Positions 24,498-32,175 of a DNA stretch of 37,771 nt are shown in pieces; position 1 is the stretch's first letter, and every line of letters starts with the position of its first letter. The position numbers and the translations under genes are program-made. The notes beneath the pieces were generated by a model, which worked only from the letters and a program-made list of their open reading frames with translations, was not told where the DNA came from and searched no databases. This stretch comes from CAZTAR01 sp043813895. Its GTDB lineage: Bacteria; Planctomycetota; Phycisphaerae; UBA1845; UTPLA1. Location of the stretch: assembly GCA_043813895.1 (NCBI GenBank), contig JBDRKQ010000082.1, positions 1 through 37,771 of the forward strand, in the 5' to 3' direction.

Positions 24498-27400
24498 TCA
24501 GTCAATCCTCTCGAGAACCAGCATCACACCGAGCAAGTGTGGTTGACCGATGGCAAGTTCTCGTTGCGGAAGCGAGAACTTCGGGCTCACACCGTAGAAG
24601 CTCCCCAATACGGCGTAGCGGAGCGTGATGCCCAGTGACTCCGGAACCAGTCTATCGGGCTGCTCGCCGCCGACGGCCGCTAGGACCTCATCGGAGAGCC
24701 CTTCCCGCAAGTATGGGCCGATCTCCAGCGTCATCGTGTCCGGCCTCGGCGCGGTCAGAACCGGACGGGACGGCAGAACGGCGGGACCGACCGCACGGTC
24801 CACACGATTGCCCGGCTCCCACGGGTAGGTCCACCCCCAACCCGTCTCGCCCGACATCGACTCGTCGGCGAGTTCCAATCTGGGGGAGTACGAATCCGGC
24901 AACCGCAGGATCGGTCCGCCACGGCCGCGCTTGACGAAACCGGTGCCGAGCACTTCATCCCCCCAAAGCACGCGATAGGAATCCTCCTCCGCTTTCGACT
25001 CAATCCGGAGTGGCGGCAGGACCATCGTGATGCGGCGCGGCGATCGCCACCGCAGGTGCGTGTTGAGCGGACCGTGGTCGCCGGCGCGTCCCTGCTGGTC
25101 CTCCGACACCGTGGTTTCGAGGATCGCAATCACGCCATACCGGCCGTCGAGCCGCAGCCCCCTGCGAGAGTCGATATGCGCGAGGCGGGCGCGCCGTCGC
25201 TCGCGACCCTGCGCGATGGCCAATCCCTGACGATCCTGGAAGGTCATGTGCCCCAATTCGTGCAGCCATCGCTGCAAGGCTGTGGCGCTTCGCGGCGGGA
25301 GCACGGTGACGAGTTCGTCCAATCTGTCGAACGCGACGCCGCCCTTGAGCGCTGCATAGAGCAGCCACCGGTCGGCTGGGACCGTGTCTGCGGCAACCTC
25401 GTTGAGATGCCTGAAGACAAGGTCGCAGGCCGCGATGCTCTTTGGACGCAGCAGTCGGCCGCACAGGGCCTGCATCCCGTAGCAGCGTCGGGCATCCGCG
25501 CGAGACATCAGGGCTTCAAGGACTGCCAGACCATCGCCATCGAGACCGCCGTTGCCGATCAACGCCCGTTCAACCTCCTCCGCGTAGCCGGCGATGAGAA
25601 GTCGGGCCGATGCTTCGATCCGCACGGGTTGCGAGCCGTTCCTCGCCGCCTCTGCGAGCCCCTGAACAAGCGGCTCGACGGCCGTATGGGAAACCAGCAA
25701 TTGGAATCCGCCGGTCAAGCTCCCGGCGTTCGTCGGTTGGGCGTGTATCCGGGATTCGGCCCTGCGTGCCTGCCGGACAAAGAGCTGATAGGCCGCTTCG
25801 CGAACCGGCAGCGGTGTCTCGTGCGAGACGGCCTCGTCCACGATGTCCGCGAATCGGCGGGCGTCCACGACATCGCCAAGATCGACGGCTGCCAGAACGG
25901 TCAGCAGCGCGACCCTCTCCTCGTCGGTCTTCATCTTCGCCCACTGGCTGAGCAGGGGGTGGTTGGGAGAAGCGATACGGAGTCCCATCTTCTCGGCGTT
26001 TGCGGCGATTCGATCGGCGGTCGCCGGACGTACCTGTTCCATGAGAACGCTGAGCAGTTCCGTCGTGGCCCCCTTGCCGCGAAGCAAATCGAGTCGCCCC
26101 AGCGCCAGGATTTGCGCGGTTTCGGATGAGCGTTCGAGCAAGCGCCAATCGACTTCTGCATCGATCTCGACAAGGACGCCCAGCGCGGCCTCACAGGTAT
26201 TCGCATGGTTGGATCGAAGCACCGCGCAGAGGACCTGTGTCGCAACAGACACGTTCGGTTTACGAGCAAGGTCCAGGTGCGACTTGACCAGGGCCACCCA
26301 TTCGAGTTGCCCCGCCTTGTCCTGTGCGGCGATGTGTTCGGCCGTTGCCGGCGGCAGGTCGGAGTACGCGAGCATGTATTTCCGGGCGGCCGCCCGGATG
26401 TCGGGATCTCCGCGTGCGCCCGCTTCCACGACGATTCGGTCCACCACTTCGGGCCAGGCCTCGGGAATCTTCGACCGCATCTGCCCTCTGAGCAGCCCAA
26501 GTCGCTCGATAGCGAGGGCGGCCGCGGCAACCGACGGCCCGCGGACCTTCTCCAGGATGGCGGCCATCTGGGGCGACGACGGATTCTCTCGGACGCTGTC
26601 TGGCAGCGCGTCGTGCAGGCGCTGGAGGAAGACAAGGTCGATCGTCTCCGCGCCGCCGCGTTCCCACTCGAAGTGGATGCGCTTCGCCGACTCCGGGATC
26701 TCGAGCACGATGGCGATCCAACCGGTGGCAGGCAGTTCTTTGGGACGGGCGGGCAGCCGCGGCTGCTTGAGCTTGCCATCTTCCCGCTGAACCTGGCGCG
26801 GGCCGAGCGTGTTGCGCGCCGACAGCCGTGGGCGGTCGCTGTCTCCCTTTTCGAGGTCAATACGTTCATAGATCGGGTGCTCATCGGCCAGCGCAAACTG
26901 TGGGCTTTCGCCATATACCCGAAGTGCCCTCACGCCATAAAAGCCGCGGGCATCGCGTCCGCGGATCGTGCCCTTCGAGAAAGTCATCGGACAAGCGCTG
27001 CGGTCGTATCGCACAGGCAACGTCAGCCAGAGCTTGTCCTCTTCCGCGACGACTTTCACATCGTCGTCCTTGATCTCACGCGTGATCAGGGGCGCGTCGA
27101 GTGCCGGGGTGAGATCCAGCCGCAGCCGGGGCTCCAGGGACACGCCCCACTTCTTGGCCAGATTGACAATCCGCTCCGAACGGGGCTCGCCGCGCAGTGC
27201 CCGGCGGAGGAATCGGCCCGTTTCTTCCGTCAACCCGGCCGCGTGTGCCCACTCGGCGTGCTTCACCAAGGTTGCCGTAGGCGGTTTGTCGAGCGAGGTA
27301 GTCCGTTCGCCGAAGACGAGACGGTTCCAGAACAGGCGGTAGTCGGATGTGCCCGCACGCCTTGGCTTCTCGCCGATCGAGGCGTCGAGAACCAGGACGC

Positions 27401-27737
27401 GCTTGATGCAGCGTGCGGCCGAGGTTTCCTCACCGGCGTGATAGTAGCCGGCGGACCACTCGTTCAGCGCGGTCACATCCCCACACGCGTCGATTCGGCC
27501 ATGCTCCTCGGCAGCTTTGAAGACCCGGGCAATCCGGTCTCGCGGAAGTTTGAGGGTCCGCGGTCCGCTCTCGCCTCCCGTCTTGAGCTGGATTGCGTCG
27601 TCCCCTTCCGAAAGGATTCGGCCGACACAGAGCTTGCCGTCCACAGTTTCAACCATATCCGCGCGCACGCTCCGACTCGCTCCCGACAGGGCGGCCGCTG
27701 CAAAAAGCAGTGCGAACATTCTGAGGCGGTGCGTCAT
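24498..27737 (-). CDS. Large exported protein of unknown function with helical-repeat middle
   Basis: The 1079-residue protein starts with a signal peptide (MTHRLRMFALLFAAAALSGA, cleavage near SVRA-DM). It then has a short beta domain (METVDGKLCVGRILSEGDD) like those of planctomycete exported proteins. A beta-rich region near 210-370 is followed by a long helical stretch (~380-820) with Ala/Leu-rich repeats that fit HEAT-type packing. A second beta-rich domain forms the C-terminus (~870-1079). The pieces YGESPQFALADEHP near residue 290 and YGVSPKFSLPQREL near 1050 look alike, so the two beta domains may be related. No enzyme family is recognised. It is convergent with ndk, separated by 50 bases, and the function is unknown. 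Confidence 0.8.
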   Translation of the reverse strand: MTHRLRMFALLFAAAALSGASRSVRADMVETVDGKLCVGRILSEGDDAIQLKTGGESGPRTLKLPRDRIARVFKAAEEHGRIDACGDVTALNEWSAGYYHAGEETSAARCIKRVLVLDASIGEKPRRAGTSDYRLFWNRLVFGERTTSLDKPPTATLVKHAEWAHAAGLTEETGRFLRRALRGEPRSERIVNLAKKWGVSLEPRLRLDLTPALDAPLITREIKDDDVKVVAEEDKLWLTLPVRYDRSACPMTFSKGTIRGRDARGFYGVRALRVYGESPQFALADEHPIYERIDLEKGDSDRPRLSARNTLGPRQVQREDGKLKQPRLPARPKELPATGWIAIVLEIPESAKRIHFEWERGGAETIDLVFLQRLHDALPDSVRENPSSPQMAAILEKVRGPSVAAAALAIERLGLLRGQMRSKIPEAWPEVVDRIVVEAGARGDPDIRAAARKYMLAYSDLPPATAEHIAAQDKAGQLEWVALVKSHLDLARKPNVSVATQVLCAVLRSNHANTCEAALGVLVEIDAEVDWRLLERSSETAQILALGRLDLLRGKGATTELLSVLMEQVRPATADRIAANAEKMGLRIASPNHPLLSQWAKMKTDEERVALLTVLAAVDLGDVVDARRFADIVDEAVSHETPLPVREAAYQLFVRQARRAESRIHAQPTNAGSLTGGFQLLVSHTAVEPLVQGLAEAARNGSQPVRIEASARLLIAGYAEEVERALIGNGGLDGDGLAVLEALMSRADARRCYGMQALCGRLLRPKSIAACDLVFRHLNEVAADTVPADRWLLYAALKGGVAFDRLDELVTVLPPRSATALQRWLHELGHMTFQDRQGLAIAQGRERRRARLAHIDSRRGLRLDGRYGVIAILETTVSEDQQGRAGDHGPLNTHLRWRSPRRITMVLPPLRIESKAEEDSYRVLWGDEVLGTGFVKRGRGGPILRLPDSYSPRLELADESMSGETGWGWTYPWEPGNRVDRAVGPAVLPSRPVLTAPRPDTMTLEIGPYLREGLSDEVLAAVGGEQPDRLVPESLGITLRYAVLGSFYGVSPKFSLPQRELAIGQPHLLGVMLVLERID

Positions 27738-27839
27738 GCGTCAACTCGGGGCGGGAATCGGAGCAGCGTTGGGTGACGGTCTAACGTATGCCGGTACATT
27801 GATTCTAACAGCCCCAAGATGGCGGGACAATCGGCTGGC

Positions 27840-27955
27840 CGTTTCCAGATAGTGGTTCACTTTGGGTGCCACGGGCGGCTTGACCGCCCGTGCCGACACT
27901 GGCAGCAAGCTGCCAGTGGCACCCGCCATCAAAGTGAACCACTACTCGTTTCCAG
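27840..27955. mobile_element. MITE-like nested palindrome with 9-bp direct repeats
   Basis: A 98-bp element (27849-27946) has outer inverted arms TAGTGGTTCACTTT (27850-27863) and AAAGTGAACCACTA (27931-27944), identical over 14 bp, and inner arms GGGTGCCA/TGGCACCC. Two internal hairpins follow (CGGGCGG-CTTGA-CCGCCCG and ACTGGCAG-CAAG-CTGCCAGT). The element is bordered by CGTTTCCAG at 27840-27848 and again at 27947-27955, as expected for a target-site duplication. It has no coding capacity, so any movement would need an enzyme supplied elsewhere. Confidence 0.75.
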
Positions 27956-27998
27956 CAACCGTTCGATGTCCGCGGGTGTCGGCGGTACAATCGCCGCC

Positions 27999-28673
27999 GT
28001 GAAGCTTCCGCGCGCTCGACATCGGTGGAACCTCGATACCAGGCAGGCGATTCGCTTGCAGCAGCGCTTGGCGGCGGAGGTTCTCCAGGCGCCGCTGGCA
28101 AACCGTGCAAGGTACGTCGCGGGGGGGGACGCCACGATCACAGCCGATGGAGCCCGGATGGTGGCCGGCTGGGTTGTGTGGGACTTGCGAGACGAACTGG
28201 TCGTTGAGGAGGCGCTCGCCGTGCGGCCCGTGCGATTCCCTTACGTGCCGGGCCTGCTGAGCTTTCGCGAGGCGCCGTCACTCATCGCCGCCGCGCGCAG
28301 GCTGAAGAGCGATCCGGACGTTTTCATGTTCGACGGGCAGGGATTGGCGCATCCGCGCCGGCTCGGTCTTGCGTGTCACGTGGGATTGCTGCTGGACCGG
28401 CCCAGCCTGGGGTGCGCGAAGAGCCGGCTTTGTGGGTCGCACGCCATGCCCGCCGACCGCATCGGGGCGTCCAGCCGGCTGATGTACGATGGTGAATGCG
28501 TGGGCCGGGTCGTGCGAACGCGCCGAGGTGTGAAGCCGGTCTTTGTCAGTGTCGGGCACAGAATCACTCTCGACGATGCCGTGTGGTTGACACTCCGATG
28601 CTGCACGCGCTATCGCTTGCCGGAACCGACACGACTCGCCCACCAGTTCGTCGGCAGGCACCGCGAACCGTAG
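27999..28673 (+). CDS. nfi: Endonuclease V
   Basis: Endonuclease V nicks DNA one base 3' of deaminated bases, mainly hypoxanthine, and starts their repair. Motifs match the E. coli enzyme along the length: GGDATI (metal-site aspartate, as AGADVGF), PYVPGLLSFREAPSLIAA, FMFDGQGLAHPRRLGLACHVGLL, GCAKSRLCG, VSVGHRITLDDAV and YRLPEPTRLAH. I take the GTG at 27999 (MKLPRARHRWNL, 224 residues). An ATG at 27966 adds 11 residues, and no strong ribosome-binding site separates the two. A TACAAT at 27986-27991 could be a -10 box giving an almost leaderless transcript. The MITE-like element lies just upstream and may have replaced the original promoter. Confidence 0.93.
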   Translation: MKLPRARHRWNLDTRQAIRLQQRLAAEVLQAPLANRARYVAGGDATITADGARMVAGWVVWDLRDELVVEEALAVRPVRFPYVPGLLSFREAPSLIAAARRLKSDPDVFMFDGQGLAHPRRLGLACHVGLLLDRPSLGCAKSRLCGSHAMPADRIGASSRLMYDGECVGRVVRTRRGVKPVFVSVGHRITLDDAVWLTLRCCTRYRLPEPTRLAHQFVGRHREP

Positions 28674-28738
28674 ACGAACAAAACTACGATACCCAAGAAG
28701 CCGACCCTCCTATCAAAAGCCACGCCCGTGAGAGAGCG

Positions 28739-28793
28739 GTTTTCGTGGCCGAACGCGGACCGGTTCGTCATGAGTGTCGGTCGCCACGAAAAC
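28739..28793. repeat. Inverted repeat between convergent genes
   Basis: The arms GTTTTCGTGGC (28739-28749) and GCCACGAAAAC (28783-28793) are a perfect 11-bp match around a 33-base spacer. It lies between the nfi stop and the stop of the convergent MOSC-Mog gene, where a two-way transcript end would be useful. No T-run follows. Confidence 0.55.
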
Positions 28794-28853
28794 ACGCAAA
28801 CCACTGTGGAACCGCGAGACGCGTCCGATGGCCGGATCGAGTTTTGTGAAGGA

Positions 28854-29825
28854 TCATCTCTGTTCGCCGGAAACACCGTGCGAGGCGCCGATCTCGGCAT
28901 GGCCCGTAGCGCCCCTCAGCAATCGCACCGCATGCGGCAAGGCGGGAAGGACCACGGCCAGGTTCTCCGTCGCACCGCGAGGACTGCCCGGGAGGTTCAG
29001 AATCAGCGTCGCCCCTCGAATGCCACAAACACCCCGCTGCAACAACGCATGGGGGGTCGTGCGCGCCGAGGCCGATCGCATGGCCTCGGCGAGGCCCGGC
29101 GCCTCGCGTTCGATGACTCTTCGAGTCGCCTCCGGCGTCACGTCTCGCGGGCCACATCCGGTGCCGCCCACCGTCGCGACGAGATCGAGACCTCGCGCCG
29201 CTAGGTCTTCGAGCGCCGCGGCAATCGCGTCCGCTTCGTCAGGCACAACACCACGCCACGCGACGTGCGCCCCGAGTTCCCGTTCGATCAAAGCCGCTGC
29301 CGCCGGGCCGGCGGTGTCCTCCGCTTCGCCGGCCGCGCGACTGTCGGAAACCGTTACGACGGCCGCCTGTGGCGTGCCGCGCGACACTTCTGAAAGCACT
29401 TCGATCGACGAGCCGCACTTCACGCTGCCGCCCCGGAGAACCCGGGCGAACATGCCGGCCCGCGGCATGATGCAGTCGCCCGTGCGGTGATAGATCGCGC
29501 ACCGATCGTGGCAGACCTTGCCGATCTGCGTGATTTCCAATTCCACCGGGCCACTGCGCAATCGCGTACCGATCCCCAGCTCATCCAGGTTCAGTCCGTC
29601 AATTACGAAGTTTTCGCCAAACGCCCCCGGTTCGAGGTCGAGCCCCTTGGCGCGCATCGTCTTGATGTCCACATGGCTCAGCAGACTGACCTGCCGATGC
29701 CAATCGCCGGCATGAGCATCACCCTCCAACCCGTGATCTTCGCGCAGAACCGCCTCCCGCACCGCTTCCTTCACGGTACCCTTCCGCCTGGACACGCAGA
29801 CCTGCAGGATGGTCCCGGACTTCAT
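28854..29825 (-). CDS. MOSC domain fused to molybdopterin adenylyltransferase (Mog/MoaB type)
   Basis: The 323-residue protein has two domains. Residues ~1-145 are a MOSC domain, the sulfur-carrier fold of molybdenum-cofactor sulfurases: GLEGDAHAGDWHRQVSLLS, PGAFGENFVIDG, KVCHDRCAIY with its conserved cysteine, and MPRAGMFARVL. Residues ~152-310 are a Mog/MoaB domain that adenylylates molybdopterin before molybdenum insertion: VVTVSDSRAAGEAEDTAG, GGTGCGPRDVTPEATRRV and LNLPGSPRGATENL. The substrate-binding GGTG and LPGSP loops are intact. The ATG at 29825 overlaps the moaC stop (ATGA), so it is the last gene of the moa operon. It may join the late step of cofactor synthesis to cofactor sulfuration. 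Confidence 0.92.
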   Translation of the reverse strand: MKSGTILQVCVSRRKGTVKEAVREAVLREDHGLEGDAHAGDWHRQVSLLSHVDIKTMRAKGLDLEPGAFGENFVIDGLNLDELGIGTRLRSGPVELEITQIGKVCHDRCAIYHRTGDCIMPRAGMFARVLRGGSVKCGSSIEVLSEVSRGTPQAAVVTVSDSRAAGEAEDTAGPAAAALIERELGAHVAWRGVVPDEADAIAAALEDLAARGLDLVATVGGTGCGPRDVTPEATRRVIEREAPGLAEAMRSASARTTPHALLQRGVCGIRGATLILNLPGSPRGATENLAVVLPALPHAVRLLRGATGHAEIGASHGVSGEQR

Positions 29826-30358
29826 GAAGCACCCTCGCCGCCATCTTTGGGCCCGCTCGCTTGCGCTCGGGGCTCGGATTGATTGGATTCGGGGGCATTG
29901 TACTCGCCCGAACGTCCGCCGGACTTACTCAACAGCCGAACACGCTGCAAGACCATCGTGTGGGTCAGCGCCTTGAGCATGTCATAGAGCGTCAGGCCGG
30001 CAACCGCCGCGGCGGTCAGTGCTTCCATTTCCACCCCGGTCGAGGCCCGGGTTGAAGCCGTAGCCACGATGCGGATTCTGTCTTCTCCCGGTTCAAAGTC
30101 CACGGTCGCGTGGTCCAATGCCAGGGAGTGGCAAAGTGGGATCAGGTCGGCGGTCCGCTTCGCCGCCATGATGCCCGCAAGCCGGGCCGTCTCGAAGACG
30201 TTGCCCTTCGGCGTCTTCCCCTCGCGGACGGCGGCCATCACTCCCTTGCCGGTCAGGAGGACCGCCTCAGCAACGGCGCGCCGCTGTGTGACGGGCTTCT
30301 CACCCACATCCACCATGCGGGGCTTGCCATCGCTGTCCAGGTGTGTGAACTCGCTCAT
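29822..30358 (-). CDS. moaC: Cyclic pyranopterin monophosphate synthase MoaC
   Basis: MoaC turns the product of MoaA into cyclic pyranopterin monophosphate, the first stable molybdopterin precursor. The ATG at 30358 gives 178 residues starting MSEFTHLDSDG. Motifs are PRMVDVGEKPVTQRRAVAEA, GNVFETARLAGIMAAKRTAD, LIPLCHSLALDHATVDF, STRASTGVEMEALTAAAVAGLTLYDM and the C-terminal LLSKSGGRSG. Typical MoaC proteins end shortly after SGG; here about 23 more residues (NAPESNQSEPRAQASG and beyond) are read from a short GC-rich repeat at 29851-29886. The core is intact, so activity is expected. It is translationally coupled to the MOSC-Mog gene. Confidence 0.95.
   Translation of the reverse strand: MSEFTHLDSDGKPRMVDVGEKPVTQRRAVAEAVLLTGKGVMAAVREGKTPKGNVFETARLAGIMAAKRTADLIPLCHSLALDHATVDFEPGEDRIRIVATASTRASTGVEMEALTAAAVAGLTLYDMLKALTHTMVLQRVRLLSKSGGRSGEYNAPESNQSEPRAQASGPKDGGEGAS
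29851..29886. repeat. Short GC-rich repeat forming the MoaC tail
   Basis: The segment GCCCGCTCGCTTGCGCTCGG with the following GGCTCGGATTGATTGG resembles 2029-2064 and the class of short repeats I associate with planctomycete genomes. It is translated on the minus strand as the SEPRAQASGP part of MoaC. Confidence 0.5.
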
Positions 30359-30396
30359 ATGCCGACATCTTAGCACGGGGACCAATTACAAACGAG

Positions 30397-30480
30397 GAGC
30401 CGCGGACTTCAGTCCGCGCGGCGCTTCACGACGAGAATCGCTTCGCAGGTTCCGACGGCCACGCGGGTTGAAACCCGCGG
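30397..30480. repeat. Two palindromic repeats between the MOSC gene and moaC
   Basis: 30400-30417 (arms CCGCGGACT/AGTCCGCG(C)G) and 30461-30480 (arms CGCGGGTT/AACCCGCG) lie in the 155-base gap inside the moa operon. They belong to the same family as the hairpins at 32644-32664 and 32751-32771. They could affect transcript processing or read-through, but no T-run marks either as a terminator. Confidence 0.65.
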
Positions 30481-30513
30481 CGCTTCGATCCTGGAGCGAC
30501 CCAACCCGTCAGG

Positions 30514-31008
30514 CTAACGGCCATCACCGTTGACACGGATGCGCTGGCCGGGAAAGAAGCGTCCCGTTCTGAGCACGCGCGCGAGGAATCCGCAGCGGCC
30601 CACGACCGCCTTCTCGAGCCTCGGGTCAATCTCGTCCAACACGAAGCACGGCCGGCGAACCTCAGTCAACTCGATGAGCGGCCCGTTCTCAAACCCGAGC
30701 CGATCTCCCGGCGACATCCGCTGCACGTGTAACCCCCGGACGGTCAGATTCTCGCCCATAATGCCAGGCCCCACGGCAAACCCCTCCGCCTTCAACTCTT
30801 CGAACAACTCGATGTCCTGGATGGAAACGGCACGGTGGGGCTTGGCGTGTTTCTCGTGATTGCGTCCGTCACCAACCAGCCCGTCCACCGTGACCTCTGT
30901 CGTGTCCCTCGCCGTCTTGGGAATGCCGCCGGACGAGATGCAGACTGCCACCACTTCGGCAGGAGTGCCGTGATGTCGCTGGCCAGTAGCCGGAGACTTC
31001 TCCGACAT
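30514..31008 (-). CDS. Stand-alone MOSC domain protein
   Basis: The ATG at 31008 (164 residues, starting MSEKSPATG) follows GGAGGGG; a TTG two codons earlier is less likely. The MOSC signatures are DGLVGDGRNHEKHAKPHRAV, PGIMGENLTVRG, ELTEVRRPCFVLDEI with the conserved cysteine, and GFLARVLRTGRFFPGQRIRV. MOSC domains carry activated sulfur or bind pterin-linked metal centres. It begins 15 bases after moaA, so co-transcription is likely. The operon thus has two MOSC proteins, this one and the Mog fusion, whose separate jobs are not known. Confidence 0.88.
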   Translation of the reverse strand: MSEKSPATGQRHHGTPAEVVAVCISSGGIPKTARDTTEVTVDGLVGDGRNHEKHAKPHRAVSIQDIELFEELKAEGFAVGPGIMGENLTVRGLHVQRMSPGDRLGFENGPLIELTEVRRPCFVLDEIDPRLEKAVVGRCGFLARVLRTGRFFPGQRIRVNGDGR

Positions 31009-31023
31009 CACCAATCCCCTCCG

Positions 31024-31986
31024 TCATCCGCCCAGCGAGAGCATGGTCAGCGACTGCGCCCGCGGTCCCGCCGCCGGCTTCGCGGCCACGGCCCTGGCGA
31101 GTAGGGCGTCCGCACCCGAGCAATCAAGGGCCTGTCCATCCCAGAACGGAGAAAGGTCGTCGTGCAAGTTGCTGTGTAAACATGTCACGAGCAAGCCGCG
31201 CGACGTCACGCGAAGACGGCGGCAGCAGGAACAGAATGGCCTTGTCGTCGCCGCGATGACGCCGACAACGCCGCGGAGTCCGGCTCCTGTGATCATGTAG
31301 TCCCTCGACGGCTGGCCGGTGTGATCGGGAATCTCGTGAAGTGTGAACCGCCGGCCCAACCGCTCCAGTACCTCGGACGCGGGCACAAGAAGGTCCCCAG
31401 CGACCTGTGTCACCGGCCCAAGCGGCATCAGTTCGAGAAACCGCACGACACACCCCTGCGACAGCCCCCACGCAGCAATATCGGGTAGCTCCTGCTCGTT
31501 CAACCCGCGCTGGGCAATCACGTTGATCCGCACCGGTGTCAGGCCCGACTCCACCGCAGCTTTGATGCCGTCGAGCGTTCGGGGAACTGATCCGCCGCGC
31601 GTCAACTCCGCGAACCGCCGGGGATCGAGCGTATCCAGCGACACGTTGACCCGCGACAGCCCGGCCGCACGAAGCGCCGCCGCCTTCCGCCTCAGTAGCT
31701 GACCGTTCGTGGTCAGCGTGATCTCGTCGAGCGACTCCAGCTTGGACAACCGCTCGATCAGGGGGAGCAGCTTCGGATAAACCAGGGGTTCGCCGCCCGT
31801 CAGCCGCACGTGCCGAATGCCATGCCGCCCGGACAGCCAACGGACGATCTCGAACGCGAACGACGCATCGATCGCACCGCCGCGCATCCGGGAATCGACC
31901 GGCGTGCAATAGCGGCACGCCAGGTTGCATCGGTCCGTCAAGGACAGACGCAGGTGGTCGATCTCTCGTCCGCAGCCATCGATCAT
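31024..31986 (-). CDS. moaA: GTP 3',8-cyclase MoaA (radical SAM)
   Basis: MoaA is a radical SAM enzyme with two [4Fe-4S] clusters that begins molybdenum-cofactor synthesis from GTP, working with MoaC. The radical SAM motif is CNLACRYC (residues about 20-27), followed by VRLTGGEPLVYP and TLTTNGQLL. The second cluster's cysteines are in FCSCCRRLRVTSRGLLVTCL. The protein ends in LSLGG: the conserved C-terminal double glycine needed for catalysis is intact. At 320 residues it is close to the usual ~330. It heads the minus-strand moa operon and is divergent from the Fur-family gene across 189 bases. Confidence 0.96.
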   Translation of the reverse strand: MIDGCGREIDHLRLSLTDRCNLACRYCTPVDSRMRGGAIDASFAFEIVRWLSGRHGIRHVRLTGGEPLVYPKLLPLIERLSKLESLDEITLTTNGQLLRRKAAALRAAGLSRVNVSLDTLDPRRFAELTRGGSVPRTLDGIKAAVESGLTPVRINVIAQRGLNEQELPDIAAWGLSQGCVVRFLELMPLGPVTQVAGDLLVPASEVLERLGRRFTLHEIPDHTGQPSRDYMITGAGLRGVVGVIAATTRPFCSCCRRLRVTSRGLLVTCLHSNLHDDLSPFWDGQALDCSGADALLARAVAAKPAAGPRAQSLTMLSLGG

Positions 31987-32119
31987 GGCGAACCACTTCT
32001 TTCTTGAATGCGCAATCCAGTAACAGAGTAGAGCACGCCGCCGGGACAGGCGTCAATGCATTCGCCACCGGATTGACAAGGTCGCATTGAGAGAAGCAGC
32101 AGGCGACTTTACCAGACGC

Positions 32120-32148
32120 TTGACGAATCCGCCATCCGTAACAATAAT
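32120..32148 (+). promoter_or_regulatory. Promoter and possible operator of the Fur-family gene
   Basis: TTGACG (32120-32125) and AATAAT (32143-32148) have a 17-base spacer and give a start near 32155, about 21 bases before the ATG I chose. An AT-rich, partly symmetric stretch AACAATAATCGATACTGTT (32141-32159) overlaps the -10 box, where a Fur-family repressor could control its own gene. The symmetry is weak, so the operator is a guess. Confidence 0.45.
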
Positions 32149-32175
32149 CGATACTGTTTTGTGATCGGTCTTGCC

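Noticed and set aside
25248..25262. HELGH (HEXXH) zinc-protease motif in the 1079-residue protein
   Set aside because: The motif is in a Leu/Ala-rich helical stretch, with no metzincin third ligand or clear downstream glutamate motif, so it is probably chance.
26205..27776. A 523-codon plus-strand frame opposite the 1079-residue protein
   Set aside because: High-GC shadow; the minus-strand frame has a signal peptide and plausible fold, and this one has neither.
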